Source of the DNA: Maledivibacter halophilus
Lineage (GTDB): Bacteria; Bacillota; Clostridia; Peptostreptococcales; Caminicellaceae
Length of the DNA: 64,000 nucleotides
Direction: 5' to 3'
Assembly: GCF_900167445.1 (NCBI RefSeq)
Contig: NZ_FUZT01000016.1
Location: forward strand, 43,159 to 107,158
Positions 45,616-54,647 of this stretch are shown one piece after another (position 1 is the first letter of the stretch; every line of letters starts with the position of its first letter). The position numbers and the translations under genes were made by a program. Below the pieces are notes generated by a model. That model saw only the letters and a list, made by a program, of their open reading frames with translations, made no database searches and was not told where the DNA came from.

Positions 45616-46448
45616 TAAAAATTAGAAATAGTAGAATAGACACTAAAGATATTATTAATCAATATCCACCTAATAGCATAGAAAGAAAAATACTTGAGAT
45701 ATTGTCTTCAAGTGAAATTGTTCATGTATACAGCTCAGTAGATCAGCTTAAATTTGAACTAGATATGCGCCAAAAAATTATAAATGCATCCAGAAAATTA
45801 AATGACAGCAGATTTTCCTTTAGAACCTTCCGTCATTCCATATGTAATCCTAAGTATTGGACTCGTACTAGTGAAGGTGGTTTTTTAATTAAAGATAATG
45901 TAAAACCCTCCGATGGAATTAAGGATATTTTCACCAATAGTCAAAAATATGGTACCGAATGTGCAACGGCTATAGTTATTCTCTACTATGGAGCCCTTGT
46001 TAATATATATCCTGAAAAATTATTTAATGAGTTATTTGCAGGTATACATCTTATGAATTGGCATTACCTTGATAGAGATTTGGATATCGGTTATTATGAT
46101 GGAGAAATAGACTTTCTTCCTGGGGATTGCAGATATTTTAAAAATCCCGATGTAGATCCTCTAACCCCTCAGTGGCAGGGAGAAAATGTCATTGATCTAG
46201 GCAATGGCACCTATTATGGTCATGGAATAGGTATAAATACAGCACATGGAATTATTGAAGCATTAAATGACAATAGAAAAAAAGGTTCCAGTGAATCCGC
46301 TTATCTTATGGATTCTGCAACCCGCCCAAATTTTAAGTATTTAGCTAATAAATATATTGATTTTACTTCAGCTAATGAAGATGAAAATTATAGATTAGCT
46401 ATTAACTACTATAGAAAATATCCATTACTTACAACAGATCTTATATAA
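45612..46448 (+). CDS. tgl: Protein-glutamine gamma-glutamyltransferase (spore transglutaminase, Tgl)
   Basis: Forms epsilon-(gamma-glutamyl)lysine bonds between proteins; in Bacillus it cross-links spore coat proteins. This 278-residue protein closely resembles B. subtilis Tgl over its length: YGTECATAIVILYYGALV around the catalytic Cys117, NWHY, PGDCRYFKNPDVDP and GSSESAYL. The N-terminal 30 residues are extra. ATG at 45612 follows GGAGG inside the previous gene. The presence suggests that the organism sporulates. Confidence 0.92.
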   Translation: MIKIRNSRIDTKDIINQYPPNSIERKILEILSSSEIVHVYSSVDQLKFELDMRQKIINASRKLNDSRFSFRTFRHSICNPKYWTRTSEGGFLIKDNVKPSDGIKDIFTNSQKYGTECATAIVILYYGALVNIYPEKLFNELFAGIHLMNWHYLDRDLDIGYYDGEIDFLPGDCRYFKNPDVDPLTPQWQGENVIDLGNGTYYGHGIGINTAHGIIEALNDNRKKGSSESAYLMDSATRPNFKYLANKYIDFTSANEDENYRLAINYYRKYPLLTTDLI

Positions 46449-46510
46449 TACAAAATACTATAAAAATTTTTCCCTTGTAAGCTTTTTATTTAATCTATAA
46501 TACCCTAATT

Positions 46511-46555
46511 AAAAGGACTAAGAAAACTATAATCTATAATCTTCTTAGTCCTTTT
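46511..46555. terminator. Bidirectional terminator between tgl and the split permease
   Basis: Arms AAAAGGACTAAGAA (46511-46524) and TTCTTAGTCCTTTT (46542-46555), 14 bp, perfect. The genes are convergent. Confidence 0.88.
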
Positions 46556-46612
46556 GGAAACTTTTTTAGTTCTTATAGGTTAATTATGAATAAATTATAT
46601 TTTAATAAAGAT

Positions 46613-47122
46613 TTATTCTTTGGAAAATTCATTTGGAAGATACTTTGATATAATAATTGAGCTTAATATTACAAGTGGTAATGATACTACTAACCTTATA
46701 ATTGAAAATTTTATTCCTATAAAGGAAGCTTCAAAAATAGTCATAGGTATTCTTGCCAAGGAAGATGCTCCTATATAGGTTAAAACATAACTGAGGGCTG
46801 CCCCTTTTTTATATAATGAATATCCTACTGGAAAGGCAACGTATGCTCCACCAACTGTAGTACTTGATAATATAACGGCCCATAAATATCCTTTATATCC
46901 CGAGGCCTTTCCAAAGTATTTTTCTATAGTCTCCTTTTTTACCCAAACCTCAAATAGCCCTATTAATATAAAAGCACACGGAAGTACTTTTAACATACTC
47001 ATTGTAAAGCTTATAAAATTCATTCCTATTTTTACACCGGGTTCAAATTTAAATATGAAGGACGCAAATATGAATAATATATATAATAACAGTCCTATAA
47101 TCTCTATTCTTTTATTTTTCAT
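46613..47122 (-). CDS. Permease-family half protein (second)
   Basis: A 169-residue integral membrane protein with about five helices, resembling the C-terminal half of COG0701/ArsP-type permeases (SSTTVGGAYVAFPVGYSLYKKGA). It overlaps the preceding half gene by 4 bp. Substrate unknown. Confidence 0.75.
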   Translation of the reverse strand: MKNKRIEIIGLLLYILFIFASFIFKFEPGVKIGMNFISFTMSMLKVLPCAFILIGLFEVWVKKETIEKYFGKASGYKGYLWAVILSSTTVGGAYVAFPVGYSLYKKGAALSYVLTYIGASSLARIPMTIFEASFIGIKFSIIRLVVSLPLVILSSIIISKYLPNEFSKE

Positions 47123-47604
47123 AATATTACCTCGCCATAAAATAAGCCTATTATAGCAGCAATTATTAAGACTATAAAGAAACTTACTGTATTTCTTATA
47201 ATAGCAAGTTTTTTGCCAAAATACTCACTTTCAACAGGATAGGTTAATATTCCTACCATCATTAGGGATGTTGAAAAGGAAGCTATTGTCATGTGACTTA
47301 TTCCCTTTTCAATTAATATGCCACATAGAGGAAATGCAATAAAACCAGGCATCATTGTTATAGATCCTAATACCGCTGCTAATATAGTACCTAGAAAAAT
47401 ATTTTTGTTTCCGAGATACTTAAGTATAATTTCATCGGGCAATAAATATAATACTATTGATACTAAAATCAACATTTTGCCAAAGGAAGGCATTATCTTA
47501 ATAAACTTTTTCCATGCAATTTTTAATGCCTTAATTGTCTTTTGCTTATTTGATAAAGAAGATAATATAAGGAGCATAGCTGTTAATATGTATATATAAA
47601 TCAT
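47119..47604 (-). CDS. Permease-family half protein (first)
   Basis: A 161-residue integral membrane protein with about five helices and the motif GSITMMPGFIAFPLCG, matching the N-terminal half of the same permease type as the next gene. The two overlapping genes probably form one two-subunit transporter. The start ATG is at 47604. Confidence 0.75.
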   Translation of the reverse strand: MIYIYILTAMLLILSSLSNKQKTIKALKIAWKKFIKIMPSFGKMLILVSIVLYLLPDEIILKYLGNKNIFLGTILAAVLGSITMMPGFIAFPLCGILIEKGISHMTIASFSTSLMMVGILTYPVESEYFGKKLAIIRNTVSFFIVLIIAAIIGLFYGEVIL

Positions 47605-47722
47605 GGTCTCACCTCTATATCATTAAATAAGGTACATGTGGTTATTTATTCTCTATGATTTTCATAATTCCTTCAATATCATATTAATATATAAAACATA
47701 TCTTTTTAAAGAATGGGCTAAA

Positions 47723-47748
47723 AAGCAGACCAAATTCTTGATCTGCTT
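47723..47748 (-). terminator. Intrinsic terminator after the Dph6-like gene
   Basis: AAGCAGA/TCTGCTT arms with a T-run on the minus strand, 41 bp after the stop. Confidence 0.75.
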
Positions 47749-47788
47749 AGATAAATTATCATTATATACAGTTTAGAATAAATTTCAT

Positions 47789-48448
47789 TTATCCTAATAC
47801 TAGGTCAAGCATCCAATAGTTTTGAACCTTTATTATATCATTTTGGTTTAATTTTAACGGCTTTTTAAAAATAGGTCCATCAATAACAGCTGTATGAAAT
47901 TCTCCATTTTCTCCACAAGGATCTATTCCTAAATCTCTGAATTCCTCTATCAATGATTTATCAAAAACTCTTCCTAAATACTCCTTAGGTACTAATTTGC
48001 TATTTAAAGTAACAATAATAGATTGAAATCCCTCATCTACAAATTCTTCAATGATCTTTCTTCTAGATTCCTTCCATAGAGGATGATAAACTTCAATACC
48101 TGTATGGCTACAGGCTTGTCTAACCCATTCTCTGTGGTCATCAATATCAATATCTCCAAATATACCCATATTTACTCCCCTATCTTCTAGTAAATACATC
48201 TTTTCTTTAAATATATTTTCATAATTATTCCATGTGGCTTGTCCGTAAATTAGCTCCATATCAAATAGCTTTGCATATTTTTTCATGATTTCTAAATTTA
48301 GACCATGACCCCTTGACCTATTACCATCTTCTGTAAACATGGTAAACAGATATTTTACTTTTATTCCTTTTTCCATTGCTCTATAAAGAGAAAGACAAGA
48401 ATCCTTTCCTCCACTCCAAGAACAAAATGCCTTATATAAGTTATCCAT
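47789..48448 (-). CDS. Dph6-related ATP pyrophosphatase (diphthine-ammonia ligase-like)
   Basis: A 219-residue N-type ATP pyrophosphatase. The PP-loop SGGKDSCLS is at residues 13-21, and the family features EVYHPLW and GENGEFHT are present. Archaeal and eukaryotic relatives make diphthamide; bacteria lack that pathway, so the bacterial substrate is unknown. ATG at 48448. It is monocistronic. Confidence 0.87.
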   Translation of the reverse strand: MDNLYKAFCSWSGGKDSCLSLYRAMEKGIKVKYLFTMFTEDGNRSRGHGLNLEIMKKYAKLFDMELIYGQATWNNYENIFKEKMYLLEDRGVNMGIFGDIDIDDHREWVRQACSHTGIEVYHPLWKESRRKIIEEFVDEGFQSIIVTLNSKLVPKEYLGRVFDKSLIEEFRDLGIDPCGENGEFHTAVIDGPIFKKPLKLNQNDIIKVQNYWMLDLVLG

Positions 48449-48486
48449 GACAATCCCCCTTTTTTAATTTAACTTACTATAGTGAA

Positions 48487-49494
48487 TCAATATTTATTCT
48501 TTATTATATAATTATCTCTATACTCCTGGGGATTTAAGCCAAAAACTTTTTTGAATTTTTTATAAAAAAATCCTAAATTGGAAATCCCAACATCCAGAGC
48601 TATTTTATAAATAGGCATTTCAGAACAAGCTATTAATATACTAGCTTGTTTTATTTGATGCTCTAATTTCAATTGACTAAAGGTTTTTCCCGTTCTGTTT
48701 TTCAGTAAGCTTCCCAGATAATTTGGATTATAGCCGAAATTTTGAGCCATAGAAGTTAGAGTACATGTATGATAGTTGTTTTCTATATACTGCAGCATAT
48801 TAATAATATTATTAGGCTTTTTTATGTTTAAGGCAAATTCATTTGTATTGTTTTCATTAAATATCCTTACTAATTCAGAAAAGATAATTATCATATAAGA
48901 GTCTAAGACTTCATCATAGCAAATATCTCTATCAAAATATTCACATAATAAATTCTTCATTAAAATATCTACACTGTATTTATTACTAGAACGAAAAACT
49001 ATATATTTACTATGGCTTTGATCTTCTATTAATGAATTTATTAAGAAGCTTGTTATAATTCCCTGATTAGACAGTCTACTTAAAAAGCTAGTATTAAAAA
49101 ACGATTTCGTCATTGAAATATTTACAACTATATCATCTTTTCTAGTGGTTTTTGTACTATGAATTACATTGGTATCAAGTAGACATATATCTCCCTTATT
49201 TAGCACTACAGTTTTCCCATCAATAATATATGTGCATGAACCGGAATAAATATAATTCATCTCCATATCTGCATGCACATGTTTAGGAAGATAAGTAAAT
49301 CTAGAGTCCTTATTTATTGTGATATTTTCTTTTTTCAGCCTAATTCCAAAATCAAACAAATATACTAAAGAGTCATTTATCTTTACTTTATCTACTTTCT
49401 CATAAAATTTACTTATTTCCCCCGGGTTTTCTAAATGCCATTTTTCACTAGGAGTTATTTCTCTTAAATAATTGTCTAACTCTTTATAATTCAT
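48487..49494 (-). CDS. AraC-family transcriptional regulator with cupin sensor domain
   Basis: A 335-residue regulator. The N-terminal cupin domain (HVHADMEMNYIYSGS) probably senses sugar; two C-terminal HTH motifs (residues about 235-335, ending LDVGISNLGFFYKKFKKVFGLNPQEY) bind DNA. It is divergent from the beta-glucoside PTS operon and is its likely activator. Repeated 13-bp sequences lie in the shared intergenic region. Confidence 0.9.
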   Translation of the reverse strand: MNYKELDNYLREITPSEKWHLENPGEISKFYEKVDKVKINDSLVYLFDFGIRLKKENITINKDSRFTYLPKHVHADMEMNYIYSGSCTYIIDGKTVVLNKGDICLLDTNVIHSTKTTRKDDIVVNISMTKSFFNTSFLSRLSNQGIITSFLINSLIEDQSHSKYIVFRSSNKYSVDILMKNLLCEYFDRDICYDEVLDSYMIIIFSELVRIFNENNTNEFALNIKKPNNIINMLQYIENNYHTCTLTSMAQNFGYNPNYLGSLLKNRTGKTFSQLKLEHQIKQASILIACSEMPIYKIALDVGISNLGFFYKKFKKVFGLNPQEYRDNYIIKNKY

Positions 49495-49517
49495 TTTTAA
49501 TCATCTCTTTCAATATG

Positions 49518-49530
49518 TTATTTTGTAAGT
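49518..49530 (+). promoter_or_regulatory. Direct repeat 1, candidate AraC-type operator
   Basis: TTATTTTGTAAGT here is identical to 49627-49639. The repeats flank the interval between the divergent AraC gene and beta-glucoside PTS. Confidence 0.5.
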
Positions 49531-49626
49531 GAATAGATGTTAATATGAAATTGTTAGAAAATTCTACCCTTGATATAATGGAAAATACAAAGGCTTTTAT
49601 AATTATATTATAATATATTTTTAAGT

Positions 49627-49639
49627 TTATTTTGTAAGT
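49627..49639 (+). promoter_or_regulatory. Direct repeat 2, candidate AraC-type operator
   Basis: Second exact copy of TTATTTTGTAAGT, 109 bp from the first and 54 bp before the PTS start codon. Both are followed by a similar A/T/G-rich extension. Confidence 0.5.
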
Positions 49640-49692
49640 ATATGAAAGTGTATTCTTTTAAAAAATTATAACATGAACGGGAGGTAAATTTA

Positions 49693-51102
49693 ATGAATGA
49701 TAAAGAATTAGCCCAAAAGATCATTCAACTATCTGGTGGTAAAGACAATATAAAAAAAGCTATTCATTGCATAACTAGGCTTAGATTTAACCTAAAGGAT
49801 GAAAGTAAAGCCAATAGTAAAGCTATAGACGATTTGGAAGGAGTTTTAGGGACTAGGTATCAAAATGGACAGTTTCAAATAATCATAGGTAATAATGTGA
49901 AAAATGTATATATTCAAGTGGCAAAGATTTTAAATTTAGACATAGAAGAAATTAAAGAAGATAATAATGATGCCGAAAAACCTGAAGAAAATAAGGAAAA
50001 AAGGAATATTATAAGCTCTATTTTAGATGTAATAGCCAGCTCATTTCAGCCTATATTACCTGCCATAATTGGTGCCGGAATGATGAAGGGTATACTGGCC
50101 ATATTAACGGTTTCCGGATGGGTATCTGGAGAAAGCGGGACTTATCAGATATTAAATATAGTTGCAGATTCTGCATTTTATTTTTTACCATTTCTATTAG
50201 CAGTTTCAGTAGCTCGTAAATTTGATGTGAATGAATATTTAGGAATCGTTGTGGCTGGTGCTTTAATGTATCCAACCATATTAGATGTAGCAAAAGCTGG
50301 TGGAGCGGAGCCTTTATATTTTTTATCTATACCAGTACCAATAGTAAATTACAGCTCATCTGTATTTCCAATTATATTGAGTATTATAATAATGAGCTAT
50401 GTATATAAAGCCATAGATAAATTTATTCCTAAACCTGTAAAACTAGTATTTACTCCAACATTAACATTGTTGATAACTATTCCCTTTGTTTTGGCATTCA
50501 TTGCCCCTATTGGAACTTATTTGGGAAATTATCTAGCTATTGGTGTAAACTGGTTATTTGAAAATGCCGGATTATTTGCCGGACTATTATTAGGCATTTT
50601 TAATCCCTTTATAGTAATGACCGGTATGCATTATGGATTGTTCCCAATAATAATTCAAAACTTTGGAACATTGGGATATGATTCAGGATATATGGTGGTA
50701 AATTTAGTGACAAATGTAGCTCAAGCAGGTGCAGTACTGGCAGTGGCCCTTAGAACTAAAAACAAGGAATTAAAATCAATAGGCATATCAAGTGGAATAT
50801 CTGCCCTTTTAGGAATTACTGAACCAGCTATGTTTGGAGTCAATTTAAAGCTTAAAAAGCCATTATATGCCGCTATGATTTCCGGTGGTATTACTGGAGC
50901 TGCAGTCGTTGCCCTTGGATTGAAGAATTATGGATTTGTTACACCAGGCCTTGTGGCTTTACCCACCTATGTGTCGCCTGATGGGAGTTCTAAAAACTTG
51001 CTAATAGCTGTTTTAGGAGTTTTAATAAGCTTTATCATAGCCTTTACCTTAACATGGATAATGGGCTTTAAAGACATAGATAAAAGGAAAAAAGATAATT
51101 AA
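49693..51102 (+). CDS. PTS beta-glucoside-type IIBC component
   Basis: A 469-residue permease. The IIB domain (residues 1-85) has the phosphorylation Cys26 in AIHCITRLRF, and a Glu-rich linker follows. A membrane IIC domain with around ten helices includes GMHYGLFPIIIQN. It lacks an IIA domain, so it must use a IIA from another gene. ATG at 49693 after GGGAGG. It precedes the 6-phospho-beta-glucosidase by 24 bp. Confidence 0.92.
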   Translation: MNDKELAQKIIQLSGGKDNIKKAIHCITRLRFNLKDESKANSKAIDDLEGVLGTRYQNGQFQIIIGNNVKNVYIQVAKILNLDIEEIKEDNNDAEKPEENKEKRNIISSILDVIASSFQPILPAIIGAGMMKGILAILTVSGWVSGESGTYQILNIVADSAFYFLPFLLAVSVARKFDVNEYLGIVVAGALMYPTILDVAKAGGAEPLYFLSIPVPIVNYSSSVFPIILSIIIMSYVYKAIDKFIPKPVKLVFTPTLTLLITIPFVLAFIAPIGTYLGNYLAIGVNWLFENAGLFAGLLLGIFNPFIVMTGMHYGLFPIIIQNFGTLGYDSGYMVVNLVTNVAQAGAVLAVALRTKNKELKSIGISSGISALLGITEPAMFGVNLKLKKPLYAAMISGGITGAAVVALGLKNYGFVTPGLVALPTYVSPDGSSKNLLIAVLGVLISFIIAFTLTWIMGFKDIDKRKKDN

Positions 51103-51126
51103 TATACATTATTAGGAGGTTTTTAA

Positions 51127-52596
51127 ATGTTTAAAGTAAAAAATGGGTTTCCAGAAAATTTTCTATGGGGAGGAGCAACTGCCGCCAGTCAAGTAGAAGG
51201 CGCCTATGATGTAGATGGTAAAGGACTTTCCACATCAGATATGGTTCCCTATAAGCCTATGGAACATAGTAATGATAATATGAAAATTGAAGTTACATCA
51301 GAGCAGTTAAAAGCATATCTTGAGGATGATTCTAAAGAATATTTCCCCAAGAGAAAAGGGGTAGACTTTTACCATAGATATAAAGAAGATATTGCACTAT
51401 TTGCAGAAATGGGCTTTAAAGTATATAGACTTTCAATCGCATGGCCTCGTATATTCCCAAATGGAGATGATAAGGAGCCAAATGAAGCAGGATTAGCTTT
51501 TTATGATAAGGTCTTTGATGAATTAGAAAAGTATGGTATAGAGCCCTTTGTAACCATGACTCATTATGAAATGCCTATAAATTTAGTGCTAAAATATAAT
51601 GGCTTTGAAAGTAGACAGGCTATTGACGATTATTTAAGATTCGCAAAGGTAATCTTTAAGCGCTACAAGGGTAGAGTTAAATATTGGGCTCCATTTAACG
51701 AATTAAATATGATGCTTACTAGCCCATATACTTGTGGTGGTGTAATCTCCGATGTATCAAAATATAAAGACAATGAATATCAAATAAAATATCAGGCAAC
51801 TCACCATCAATTAATAGCTAGTGCTTTGGCCACTAAATTATGTCGAGAAATTATGCCTGATGCAAAAATCGGATGTATGATAGCTAGATTAGAAACCTAT
51901 GCAGCAACTTCTAAACCAGAGGATCAATTACAAGCTCTACTTGATGAACAGCTTAATGTATTTTATCCTGAGGTTCTTATAAATGGGAAATATCCAAATT
52001 ATATATGGAGATATTTTAAGGAAAAAGGCATAAATATAGAAATGGAACCTGGAGACGAAGAAATATTAAGAGAAAATACAGGAGATTTTATAGCCTTTAG
52101 CTATTACATGACTTATATGGCAACTGCCAATCCAGAGCCAGGAGTTCAAGTATCCGGTAATTTAGTTGGAACAAGTCAAAATCCACATTTAGAACTAACA
52201 GATTGGGATTGGCCTATTGATCCAATTGGATTAAGAATTACATTAAATAGATTGTATGACCGTTTTAAAGTACCACTATTTATAGTTGAAAATGGTCTGG
52301 GAGCCCATGATAAAGTAGAAGATGGTAAAGTTCATGACCCATATCGTATTGATTATCTACGCAGGCATATTGAGCAAATGAAGGAAGCCATTATTGATGG
52401 TGTAGATTTAATAGGATATACTACATGGGGTTGTATAGATTTAGTTAGCTGTGGTACATCACAAATGTCTAAAAGGTATGGATTTATCTATGTAGATCAG
52501 GATGATCATGGAAATGGAACTTTAGAGAGAATAAGAAAAGATTCCTTCTACTGGTACAAAAAAGTAATCCAATCTAATGGAGAAGATCTGGAATAA
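51127..52596 (+). CDS. 6-phospho-beta-glucosidase (GH1)
   Basis: Hydrolyses phosphorylated beta-glucosides delivered by the PTS. It has the GH1 N-terminal FLWGGATAASQVEGA, acid/base Glu192 in PFNELN (TFNEIN in most relatives), and the nucleophile in FIVENGLGAHD near residue 400. Length 489 is normal. AGGAGG precedes the ATG. It is in the same operon as the IIBC gene and is regulated by the AraC protein if that inference holds. Confidence 0.93.
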   Translation: MFKVKNGFPENFLWGGATAASQVEGAYDVDGKGLSTSDMVPYKPMEHSNDNMKIEVTSEQLKAYLEDDSKEYFPKRKGVDFYHRYKEDIALFAEMGFKVYRLSIAWPRIFPNGDDKEPNEAGLAFYDKVFDELEKYGIEPFVTMTHYEMPINLVLKYNGFESRQAIDDYLRFAKVIFKRYKGRVKYWAPFNELNMMLTSPYTCGGVISDVSKYKDNEYQIKYQATHHQLIASALATKLCREIMPDAKIGCMIARLETYAATSKPEDQLQALLDEQLNVFYPEVLINGKYPNYIWRYFKEKGINIEMEPGDEEILRENTGDFIAFSYYMTYMATANPEPGVQVSGNLVGTSQNPHLELTDWDWPIDPIGLRITLNRLYDRFKVPLFIVENGLGAHDKVEDGKVHDPYRIDYLRRHIEQMKEAIIDGVDLIGYTTWGCIDLVSCGTSQMSKRYGFIYVDQDDHGNGTLERIRKDSFYWYKKVIQSNGEDLE

Positions 52597-52652
52597 ATAA
52601 AGATTCTAGGGAAAATCACATAAAATTATATATTGCTAATTTAAATTAACAA

Positions 52653-52698
52653 AAACCCCTTCAATTCCTGGAAATATCTCTTAAATTGAAGGGGGTTT
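52653..52698. terminator. Bidirectional terminator between the GH1 gene and HPr
   Basis: AAACCCCTTCAATT pairs with AATTGAAGGGG-GTTT, between convergent genes. Confidence 0.85.
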
Positions 52699-52724
52699 AA
52701 ATTGGTAAATACAGCCCTTATACT

Positions 52725-52988
52725 TTATTCTCCAAAATTACCATCTACTAATTCTTTTAAACTTTCTACTGCTTGTTTTTCATCTTCTCCTTGTGCTACT
52801 ATTTTTATTTTAGTCCCTTTTCCTGCTCCCATACTTAATATCCCCATTATACTCTTTGCTATATATTCTTTCCCATCTTTTATAACTTTTATATCTGATG
52901 AAAATTTACTTGCCTTTTTCACAAATAGATTTGCCGGTCTTGCATGTAGGCCTGCTTCATTTTTCAATTCTACTTCTAACTCATACAT
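52725..52988 (-). CDS. ptsH: Phosphocarrier protein HPr
   Basis: An 87-residue general PTS phosphocarrier with the active-site His15 in GLHARPA and the regulatory Ser46 in KSIMGILSMG, which HPr kinase phosphorylates for CcpA control. ATG at 52988 follows GGAGG. It lies after a terminator that ends the PTS2 operon, so it probably has its own promoter between 52989 and 53044; ptsI is not beside it. It could be the main HPr or a PTS2-dedicated copy. Confidence 0.92.
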   Translation of the reverse strand: MYELEVELKNEAGLHARPANLFVKKASKFSSDIKVIKDGKEYIAKSIMGILSMGAGKGTKIKIVAQGEDEKQAVESLKELVDGNFGE

Positions 52989-53043
52989 CTTTTATTCCTC
53001 CTATATTAGTTTTCTTTTATTCTTACTTATCAATAAATAAAAA

Positions 53044-53074
53044 AACCGTTGCTTTCACATCAAAAGCAACGGTT
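53044..53074 (-). terminator. Intrinsic terminator at the end of the PTS2 operon
   Basis: AACCGTTGCTTT pairs with AAAGCAACGGTT. On the minus strand seven T follow. It lies between the TIM-barrel gene and HPr. Confidence 0.88.
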
Positions 53075-53169
53075 ACTATATGTTTTACCGTAATAATAAA
53101 GTGTAAGCAATTATGTTGCATTGTAAAAATCCATATGCTATATTGTCAAAAACTCCTGTTTTTTGCTTA

Positions 53170-53853
53170 CTATTTAGCTTCACTAGAGTTATTTATCCAC
53201 TTAACAACAGCTTCGATATTTTCATTGAAGGTACCTTCAGGTAGAAATTCCTTTTTAAAAAAGCCACTTCCAATTGTAACTCCCCATATACCAGCTTTGC
53301 TCAATTCATCAATTCGCTCAAAAGAATTGATGCTTCCAGCTGAAATTATAGGAACTTCTATTTCCTTACCAATTGCTTCAATTAATTCTTTATGATCTCC
53401 AACAAAACGATATGTAGATAATGTTAATCCATCAACGCCTTTAGATTGCATCATTTTTCCATGTTCAATAATTTCATTCACACTTCCTACTAAAGTTGCT
53501 GGGTGCCCTTCAAGTCGTCCTGTAAAAGGATAGTATTTTGTACTAGAATTTTTAAGAAGAAAATTTATTGAATCAGAATAAACTGTACCTATAGCTACAT
53601 CAAAACCACAATCTATTGCAAGTTGAGCACTTTGTAGTCCTCCTTCTTCATCTTGACTCATGATTTCAAGATATGTTGTCTTTCCTGCATCCTTCATTTC
53701 TTTTACTAGCTGAATCATCTTATTCTTTTCCAAACCAACATCCTTAAAACCCCAATGTTTAACTGGAAGATCCTTTGCATTTTTAAACAATTCAATTGCA
53801 TTTTCCACTGTTCTATCATTTTGCACTAGCATAACAAGTAATTCGGTTTTCAT
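53170..53853 (-). CDS. TIM-barrel protein of the PTS2 operon (phosphate-binding barrel)
   Basis: A 227-residue soluble protein beginning MKTELLVMLVQNDRTVENA. The repeated beta-strand pattern and the C-terminal phosphate-binding loops (PIISAGSINSFERIDELSKAGIWGVTIGSGFF) suggest a ribulose-phosphate-binding-type barrel, as in epimerases and lyases acting on sugar phosphates. ATG at 53853 follows AGGAGG; the upstream in-frame codons lack a site. As the only non-PTS gene of the operon it probably acts on the imported sugar phosphate. I do not recognise the exact family. Confidence 0.75.
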   Translation of the reverse strand: MKTELLVMLVQNDRTVENAIELFKNAKDLPVKHWGFKDVGLEKNKMIQLVKEMKDAGKTTYLEIMSQDEEGGLQSAQLAIDCGFDVAIGTVYSDSINFLLKNSSTKYYPFTGRLEGHPATLVGSVNEIIEHGKMMQSKGVDGLTLSTYRFVGDHKELIEAIGKEIEVPIISAGSINSFERIDELSKAGIWGVTIGSGFFKKEFLPEGTFNENIEAVVKWINNSSEAK

Positions 53854-53924
53854 TAATTTTCCTCCTAAATATATAATATTATAATTATTGTAATGTAATT
53901 TTCTCAATCATTAACTATTTTTAG

Positions 53925-54392
53925 TTAATCATTTTCTGTAAGTAATGCCATTACTTCATCAGTAGTTTTTGCAGCACGCATTTTATTGACCTTTTCATGA
54001 TCCATCAAGAAATTTGATAAGCTAGTCAATAAGCCAAGATGATTGTTATTATTATCTGAAGCTAAAGCAATAACCGTATGAACTGGATCATTTTCTTCAT
54101 TTCCAAAGGGTATTGGCTCTTTAAGTGTTATAATTGAAATACCTAATCCTTTAGCCCCTGCTTCTGGGCGAGCATGAGGAATAGCAATTCCTGGAACTAG
54201 GACAATATAAGGACCTAATTCATTACATGCTTTAAGCATAGCTTCAATATATCCTTCTTCAACTATTCCTTTTTTAAGTAATAGGTAGCCAGCCTTGTAA
54301 ATGGCCTCATCTCGATTAGCAACAGATACATTTAACTCTATTACATCCGGTTGAACAATCTCTTTTATAGATATATTTTTAATTTTTACCAC
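53925..54392 (-). CDS. PTS fructose/galactitol-type IIA component (PTS2)
   Basis: EIIA-2 protein with phosphorylated His in GIAIPHARPEAG. The start is uncertain: there is no ATG. A TTG at 54428 would give 167 residues, GTG at 54392 gives 155 residues and has AAAAAGG only 2 nt before it; codons near 54383 have better spacing to that site but are not standard starts. I chose GTG because the conserved domain begins soon after it. A strong hairpin (54435-54488) lies directly upstream. It feeds the IIB and IIC of PTS2. Confidence 0.88.
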   Translation of the reverse strand: MVKIKNISIKEIVQPDVIELNVSVANRDEAIYKAGYLLLKKGIVEEGYIEAMLKACNELGPYIVLVPGIAIPHARPEAGAKGLGISIITLKEPIPFGNEENDPVHTVIALASDNNNNHLGLLTSLSNFLMDHEKVNKMRAAKTTDEVMALLTEND

Positions 54393-54434
54393 ATCCTTTT
54401 TGTATGTTCTATAGTAAAACAATCTCAAAACTTA

Positions 54435-54488
54435 ATTTATAGATCTTAAAAATATCAATGCTTCTGGAATTTTTTAAGATCTATAAAT
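54435..54488. repeat. Perfect 18-bp-arm hairpin upstream of the PTS2 IIA gene
   Basis: Arms 54435-54452 and 54471-54488 are exact complements with an 18-nt loop. On the transcribed strand it lies between the conserved element (54524-54640) and the IIA start. The T-run after it is weak, so it is more likely translational or processing control than termination. Confidence 0.65.
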
Positions 54489-54523
54489 CTAACTTTCAAT
54501 TCGTTTTGATATAAGTATTTCTA

Positions 54524-54640
54524 TAGATAAACAACATTAGAATTTAAAATAAATTTGAAAGAAAATAATAAACACTTGTGTATTTTTTATTTTTAATTTA
54601 TTAAACCCTATAAAGTTGTTCATCTTTACATAAATTTTTA
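54524..54640 (-). other. Conserved non-coding element, copy 2 (PTS2)
   Basis: Aligns with 9840-9950 in the PTS1 operon with the same block order. On the minus strand it contains AATAA...ACACaaGTGT...TTATT, a foldable stem. It directly follows the IIB stop and precedes a hairpin, as in PTS1. Confidence 0.55.
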
Positions 54641-54647
54641 AATTTAA

